Made by a program: the position numbers and the translations under genes. Positions 58,239 to 64,000 of a stretch of DNA of 64,000 nt are shown piece by piece. Source of the DNA: Urechis unicinctus (lineage: Eukaryota > Annelida > Polychaeta > Xenopneusta > Urechidae); contig CM067343.1 of the NCBI GenBank assembly GCA_034190875.2, forward strand, positions 14,873,073 to 14,937,072, in the 5' to 3' direction. The notes under the pieces were generated by a model, which saw nothing but the letters and a program-made list of their open reading frames with translations, was not told the DNA's origin and searched no databases. Within the stretch, counting starts at the first letter, position 1; the number at the start of each line of letters is the position of its first letter.

Positions 58239-59548
58239 ATATATATACGAATATTCAGGCAGTATTTGTTAATACGCTTTCTTAATCAGGATACCAGTCT
58301 CGACGGAAATCTTGAGACCAATAGAACAGTTGTTCCTTATCTCCACATTGTAGAGGATATATCTTGCATTGTTTCTGTTGGAGAATGTGATTGCTGCTAG
58401 TACTCTCACTAAGCTCAGTGGGAACAAAGACTCTTAATAATGCTAAAATATGTGACTGTATGGTATATAGAAGCGTCTGATTTCCTATTGTGGTCAAACT
58501 CTCTTTGCCGTTCGTGGTGAGCATCTTTTCCGCGCTTTGCAGAAAAATAACTCTACTTAGTGAAAAGATGGTGCGCTATGCGTTAGAATAACTACGTGTC
58601 CATTCAGTTATGGATTCATTCATACATTATAATAGTGAACATTTGGATAACAGAGGAGTCGCGGTGATGTGCAGCACAACGATGATATCAAAATGTCATA
58701 AATATTAGTGAGGTCATTATAAAGACGGTGCCTCATTTGGGAACGTGAGCCTATACTGTATAACGTCATGTGTGACAGCAACGCATTAACCAAAGCCATG
58801 TTAAGACTGCCCCGTGTATTTCACCTTGCAAGTAACAATGATCAACAGCAAGACCAATTATCAGTGACACATTCCTGTTTAACAATAGAGTGATACGACA
58901 GTACAGATCTAGATAGCGCCTCATGGTTACAATTTCATGACGACACATAACCACTGATATACAATAAAAGAAAAACCGCGAATCTCAAATAAAACTTCAT
59001 AACGTCTCATTTCTTAACGAGCTGTGCAGCATATGAACCAAGTTCTAAGCACGGAGTATGTCGAGCCGCCGCAAGTAAGAATTTTACGTCTGTTCTACCA
59101 ACATGAAATGAACTCAAAGGGGCTAATATAATCGAATTGATGGGTATGGGCGGGCGGTGAAGCTGATTTGTTCTTTGTCGCAAATCGATTGATAATTCAT
59201 AAACAAATTGAATGGCAATTATTACTCACCGTACATATGACAGCATATATATATTGCGCTAGACCTAATTAGTAGTTTGCTGAACATCGACGGCCAATAA
59301 TGTAAATGAGGTGATTTATTCTTGTCAAGTTAATTTATGCATTGCGGTTGGAATAGATGCATCCATCCGTGGCGCGTTGATCACTCGATTGGGACCCAGC
59401 TTGCACTGTGGATAAGTTATGTGTGTGCCTATGAGACTTCCCCCAACTATTTTCTGCATAACAGATCGGTACAATTGATTCACGGTCCAAGCAACAACGC
59501 AATGACATAGGTACGGCGTCTACAAAGGCACCCATGATGAGCACCCAA
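54549..59548. repeat. 5-kb tandem duplication, copy 2
   Basis: Runs C2, D, H (159-bp doublet at 55,500-55,830), I, J, K, L, Q (57,300-57,410), R, AT array, S, T, A and B with the same breaks as copy 1. The offset is 5,287 at the left part and 5,238 at the right, because of small indels: a short loss near 57,255 (segment between L and Q) and the different AT array. It ends after gagcacccaa at 59,548. Confidence 0.92.
57864..58247. repeat. complex AT / GA microsatellite
   Basis: About 385 bp. The left part is gagagata repeats, the middle tctctatc repeats that are complementary to it (about 57,895-58,080), and the right part plain AT. The complementary halves could fold into a long imperfect hairpin. 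Flanks are nearly identical to 52,654-53,008 but the interior is not. Confidence 0.92.
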
Positions 59549-60010
59549 CATTTTTGTTTAATCAGGATAATATTGTGATTAGTTAACCAAAAAGTTCATG
59601 CTAGCGAATAGTCTGTTTGTAGCTTGCTATATGACAGTCGACTTTATGCGCAACTACTTAACACTTGCATTTGGGTTGTAGTACGGTTGTGAAGACGACT
59701 AGCTGTAGATAACATTTATATTTATCCAGGACATCAATATAATGGTCTCTCATTTCCATTAAACCAGTAACCACGTTTCACACATGGGTAACCATTACAA
59801 ACCTATTCCCAATGCCGTTAATTGCCAATAATTGCTCTCCTATTGTGGTCAATATAACTAGCAACGATGAGAGGGGCGGCATGGCATTATTCATTGGCTA
59901 GCTGGCAAGACAACCTCTATCAGCGACCAGCAAGTGGTGATTCTTGTAGTGACACCGACCTTACTTAGCTTGACAAGGGAAAAAATTAATTGAGAAAATA
60001 CCCGAGGGAA
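59549..60010. repeat. C2 remnant and module D
   Basis: ttttgtttaatcaggataat near 59,550, agcttgctatatgacagtcg near 59,621, then a jump to the aacatttatatttatccag part of C2 and to D (aataattgctctcc near 59,827). Confidence 0.65.
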
Positions 60011-60355
60011 TAGATTCATTAGCATATGCGAAATATCAAGGTGATTTTAGCTGTGTGAGACGCGAGGAGGATGAAGGTAAGTAGGTGTGAGACATATCGT
60101 CTGGAGTTACGGAACAAGGCAGCTAGCAGCAGCCGTTCTCACCCGTTGACGTGTTTCGTATGAATATACCTGGCTGCCTCTAACTAACACAACAAGGATG
60201 AAGAAAACATGAATATGTCATGGCGAGGCGAGGTGGCTCAGGACTAGGTGGGCTATATGATCAGTCTAAACATTCAGTTGTCATCTCAAATTACAAATAA
60301 CAACCGCTCATAATGACAGGCGGCTCGGGCGTGCTGTATTGTGTGATATGTCGCG
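60011..60355. repeat. module E
   Basis: tagctgtgtgagacgcgagg near 60,050, taatgacaggcggctcgggc near 60,310. Aligns with 39,741-40,075 throughout. Confidence 0.75.
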
Positions 60356-61200
60356 CGTCATGAAGTAATATGGTTCAGCCCTGGGGAAATGATGTCTCTT
60401 GTGTAGCACTATGAAGTCCTCTCAATGATGTTTTATGGTTTAGCCATGCCCATTATGTGCTATGGTAAATCCCGGAACATGATATATTATGGTGAAGCTA
60501 AGTATATGATGTGTTGTGGGTAAACCCTGTATATGACGTATTGTGGTGAAGCCCTGTACGTTATGTGGTGTGATGATACCCTGTACGTGATGTGTTGTGA
60601 TGAAGCCCTGAACGCGATGTGTTGTGATGAAGCCCTTTATATGATGTGTTGTGGTAAAGCACTATATATGATGTGTTGCGATGAAGCCCTGTACGTGATG
60701 TCATAAGTTGTAGCCATGTCCAAGATGCTGAACAATAATGCCATGCCCGAGTCGTAGTATCGTGTGAGCTTATCATAAATGTGGTTTGGTGAGGCCATGT
60801 GTGGTGAGCAGATATCTTAGATACTGAGAAGACTATGTGGATGGATAGGGCCATGTCAGTGATGTGGTGTGGTGAGAGGGGCGTTATGGTGGTGTCATGT
60901 TAATTATGTTCGATGGAGATACAGCGTCAATAATGTGGTCTAGTAAGACCATGTTAATGATGCTGTACAAGAGGATATGTCAATGAGATGATATGATGCG
61001 AATATGTCAGCGATGTAGTATGGTTCGTCGATGTATATTATACAGTATTGTGATGCAATGTCATTGAAATGGTATGGTGAGTCTATGTCAATGATAACGT
61101 ATGGAGAGGCTATGTCAATGATACGGTATGTTGCGTCCTTGTCAGGTGATATGTTACGGTAAGTCGATGTCTATTGTAGAGTATGATGAGGATATGCCGG
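60356..61200 (-). repeat. 27-bp minisatellite, module F, longest copy
   Basis: Units such as atgatgtgttgcgatgaagc followed by cctgtac repeat every 27 bp, cleanest at 60,480-60,700. On the minus strand, 60,561-60,854 is open and reads YHNTSYKGLHHNTSRSGL, a 9-residue repeat with an NTS glycosylation site per unit. 60,700-60,970 matches 24,440-24,720 in order. Could be a relic of a coding repeat or chance; plus-strand reading gives no such pattern. Confidence 0.85.
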
Positions 61201-61690
61201 AAAGTTGGGTGCAACCCGGAGTTTCTATAACAGAGAGGTGGTCTGGACATATAATAGTCAGGTGAATCTATGTTTTCAGTTAAAAACAGGACATTCCATA
61301 ACAAATGGATGGATGAGGACCCTGTGATATTGACGGCGAGAGAAATGCTGACTTCACGTTTATTATTATTGTAGCGTAGTACAACTCCCTGACTGGGAAT
61401 TGGTGTGCAAATAATATGTCCAAGCTAGCAGCAACTTTTCGGTGATGCTGTTGGTATGGCGGAGTATCTCAATGACTATCATCTTCCAGCAAACAATTTT
61501 CACGTATGGTTATCTCAGCATTATTCATGATTCATGACAGCCCGTTGTTATATCTATAACAAAAGACGTCATAATATATCATCCATGCCAACCCGACACA
61601 AGCTCACAACAATTCCTAGTCTCGCCCCATGCTGACTTCCATCTCGTCTTGGTTTCTATGAATGCATTACACGACGCACACGTAATATAG
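61201..61690. repeat. module G, short
   Basis: gaaatgctgacttcacg near 61,341, atggcggagtatctcaatg near 61,456, ttctatgaatgcattacacg near 61,653. Ends abruptly within the Cys-rich frame region. Confidence 0.65.
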
Positions 61691-62160
61691 GAGATATCAT
61701 GCTCCATAATTTGACTTTTAATTTTCGGGAGGCAATTATGTCAAAGCTAAATTTGGAGAAGTTCCTAGTGAAATCCCCACCCGTGCTGATAGGATGATAT
61801 ATAAAGAATAATCCCGGGTGATAGAAGATGGCTCTAATTGATAAAAATTACGGTACGCTACATGTTAGCAGGTACTGACAAATCGATACCTTATATGACC
61901 GTAAACTAGCAGTCAATGAACTATGAGGGGCGTATATGCCGGAGCAATTACGGCTAATCGTCTCTGCACCAACTCGTTTGAGGAACGCAAACTGGTACTG
62001 TAATCAGATGGTACTTCCCAATAATTGCCGGGGAGAGTCGCCTCCACAATGCAATGTCTAACGCCTTATGACTCACACGTAAGTATATGGGCGAAACAAA
62101 GTCCATAAGACAGCGTACACATATACAGTCTTATGAAATGCGATACAGCCGGAATCATCC
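61691..62160. repeat. start of H, then partial A
   Basis: H: ttaattttcgggaggcaatt near 61,719 up to about 61,830. A: gaactatgaggggcgtat-type near 61,918, agtcttatgaaatgcgatac near 62,127. Modules I to T are missing in this round and B is cut off. Confidence 0.6.
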
Positions 62161-63060
62161 GAGTAGCTGATCTTCGTCCCACGAATACTGCATAATGTTT
62201 TTAGGACAGTGCTCTAAACTCCAGGCCTTATATATTATATACGGCCTTCATTCAATTGATGCATATTTGAGCCCTGAAATCGGATGTAGCAAACAAGGCT
62301 AACGCGTGGACAAAAACACACAGTGTCACGTTGCATGACATTACGTGAACGTAATGCTACCATTACTGGACCAACATTGTTAATTTGCGACAAACAAATG
62401 CTCAGCATGGGGCATTATTGCTTGAACGGAAAGCAAACCTGGGGTTGAGAAGTCTGACAACATGTTCACAAGCAGAAAACATAGCTAATTAGAGAAACTA
62501 TGACACCAACCATGCTGTGCTGTGATGTAAATTGACTCCCACGACGACGACGTCAGCCCTTATGCGCTTTCCTATCGACTTTCAACACTTGATGGAATTC
62601 ATTAACAACAAAACAGTGACAACAACGCCTAATATCAACTGACCATTCACACTGTTGCAGTATACGCAGTTTATATTAGCAGCTGTGTGGCTGAGTTAAT
62701 AGTAGCAATCGTACATGAATCATCTGTATCAAGAAATTCTTCAGATGTAACATGCAGTTGCTGAATACATTCAAGATCAGATCCGTCTGTTACCAGAAAG
62801 CATATCCACGACACGCAGTTACCAAAATGCATGGCCACAACTCGTCGTCGTATTTTTTTCCATTACAATGTTATATACTGTTCATCGTTTGTATTATGAT
62901 TGGCTTTCCGTTCAACAAGTTCAGACACGATCTCACACAAATATTTTATTGTTCTAACAGCCGGAAATACAGACAATGTGTAGCTGAATAATTCAGATTA
63001 ATATAACGAGGAAAAGATACTGATATGCCAACACAATACACCAATAATATTTGCTTACGA
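62161..63060 (-). pseudogene. modules J (short), K and L
   Basis: J: tagcaaacaaggctaacgcg near 62,287. K: cacgacgacgacgtcagccc near 62,540. L: tgatatgccaacacaatacac near 63,021. A minus frame at 62,946-63,131 carries QILLVYCVGISVSFP, as in 10,946-11,281 (ILLVCCVGISV). Sister of 45,790-46,500. Confidence 0.45.
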
Positions 63061-63780
63061 GTTTTGAGAACTCTGGCTTCATACGCTTGGTAAATATCAA
63101 AGGCCCCGATCCTGGTCAATTTGGCAAACATGTGTATATGTAAGGCTGACCATTAATATGGAACTTTCGGATATTTCTGATATCTTTTTGCCGCTGGTGA
63201 GGACACATAGGCGTCCGTTGAATTAAGGTATGTCATTTAACGGCCAAGAGTCATTAGATTCAAGCAGTATTGAAGATTAACAAATGTATTATATTTTTTC
63301 AAGCTCCAAAATCAGCCCAAAGGAACCCTGTTTCGTGGGTCTCAGAAAATTTTTCGGGGTCGTGCATCGACTCTACAATGACATCCTTACCCAATAAATT
63401 ATCCATTTCTTCATTAAGAATCACTGCTTCTTTTCCTGTTTGATGTAAATGTTGTCCAGTCAGAGCACGCGATTTCTTTGCTGTGGACGAAAGGCTGATG
63501 ATCAATCATTTACCGGGTACAGGGAACTTCCTAATCGGCCAAAAGAGCGTTTGAACTCGAATAAATTCCCCTAACAGATTGCAAATATTGGGGCGGATGG
63601 TGTGTTATGTAGAACGACATGTTGTCAATAGATAAAAGCGCGACAGGCTCGTAAATGGGATTTAGGATGGTTGAGGCTAGTGATTTTTGGTGAGCTGGTG
63701 GCCAAATCGTTCTCCCTCTTAGGTTGATATTAACATAGAAGATAGCAGTCAGCGCCATGTTGGCATTCTATATTTCACAT
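63061..63780 (-). mobile_element. retroelement remnant, reverse-transcriptase region (broken)
   Basis: The minus-strand frame 63,299-63,505 has the character of the start of a reverse-transcriptase domain (LLGKDVIVES preceded by LNEEM). DIRS-like or Gypsy-like; I cannot decide. The flanking frame 63,531-63,758 is upstream in element order. Broken, with several disruptions and no visible ends. Homologous to 46,501-46,935 and 2,920-3,260. Confidence 0.5.
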
Positions 63781-64000
63781 CAAAGTTCAACTAAAACAAC
63801 GCACAGCCAAACACAAAAACATACAATCAAAAACACACAGATAACAGTTACATAACTGGGGAATCCAGGCACGTGTGAAGCATGTGTGAATCCCCCGAGG
63901 CAACACATACTAACGATATTTAGGCCCTGCCGCGAGCTCTCTCAAGTGATCTCGATCTGCAGATGAGATTGATCAAATATCTCATGAACCATGACCTAAG
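63781..64000. repeat. module A, cut by the window edge
   Basis: catactaacgatatttaggcc near 63,906 and the catgaaccatgacctaag stretch at the very end match 100-280 and 46,955-47,050. The array continues beyond the window. Confidence 0.8.

Overview
This window looks like nuclear DNA of an animal, most likely an invertebrate. It is AT-rich, has long (AT)n arrays, no operons or ribosome binding sites, and no long open frame. The clearest protein homology is a decayed rhodopsin-family receptor (GPCR) of the kind that includes invertebrate FMRFamide-type peptide receptors, plus a worn reverse transcriptase. I cannot name the species. I see no intact host gene and no tRNA, rRNA or CRISPR.

Almost the whole window is one structure: an old, badly eroded head-to-tail array of a long repeat unit. 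I read about 21 sequence modules that recur in the same direction and cyclic order, with different modules missing from each round. In + strand order I call them: A (marker gatattcaggccctgcc), B (gagtagatgcatccatccgt), C1 (minus-strand frame WFLVIPxLNGMC) or C2 (acaaaggtttcccgtcatt), D (minus frame RCLAAAxxIEYG), E (agctgtgtgagacgcgag), F (27-bp minisatellite), G (ttctatgaatgcattacacg), H (gacggccttg), I (ggtcctccgtt), J (minus frame QAIMLHAENLF), K (minus frame VNCVYCC), L (atatgccaacacag), M (catagccacatcatc), N (gcacatttaagtacatttca), V (cagccactgtaactgtacat), O (gtattggtcacagcacac), P (the receptor, minus strand), Q (receptor N-terminal region, acggttccaccaaactcac), R (gcaacatagac), S (gatcaatagaacagtgt), T (ttaacaatatagacggc), then A again. 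A complete unit would be roughly 9-11 kb; most rounds keep less than half. In two rounds (about 46.5 and 63.1 kb) module L runs into a reverse-transcriptase remnant and then A; a third remnant at 2.9 kb also precedes A.

Layout: 1-9.7 kb holds A/B/C rounds, a retroelement remnant (2.9-3.8 kb), a minisatellite and the first receptor relic (6.9-7.5 kb). 9.7-25 kb is made of J-K-L-M and A-B rounds, with the first of two near-identical 804-bp blocks (16.2 kb) and a 0.7-kb foreign insert (18.6 kb). 25-35 kb holds a Cys-rich open frame (26.2 kb), the second 804-bp block (30.5 kb) and receptor 3' and 5' scraps. 35.2-36.8 kb is an island matching nothing else here. 36.8-46.9 kb holds the best receptor relic (44.1-45.4 kb), with a perfect 96-bp in-frame duplication. 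49.3-59.5 kb is a recent tandem duplication of about 5 kb. 59.5-64 kb returns to a C-to-L round, retroelement remnant and module A, so the array continues past the window.

The modules do not form a working gene set. The receptor, the Cys-rich frame and the other conserved frames are all on the minus strand, so an ancestral unit probably carried one or more minus-strand genes that were amplified with it and then decayed.
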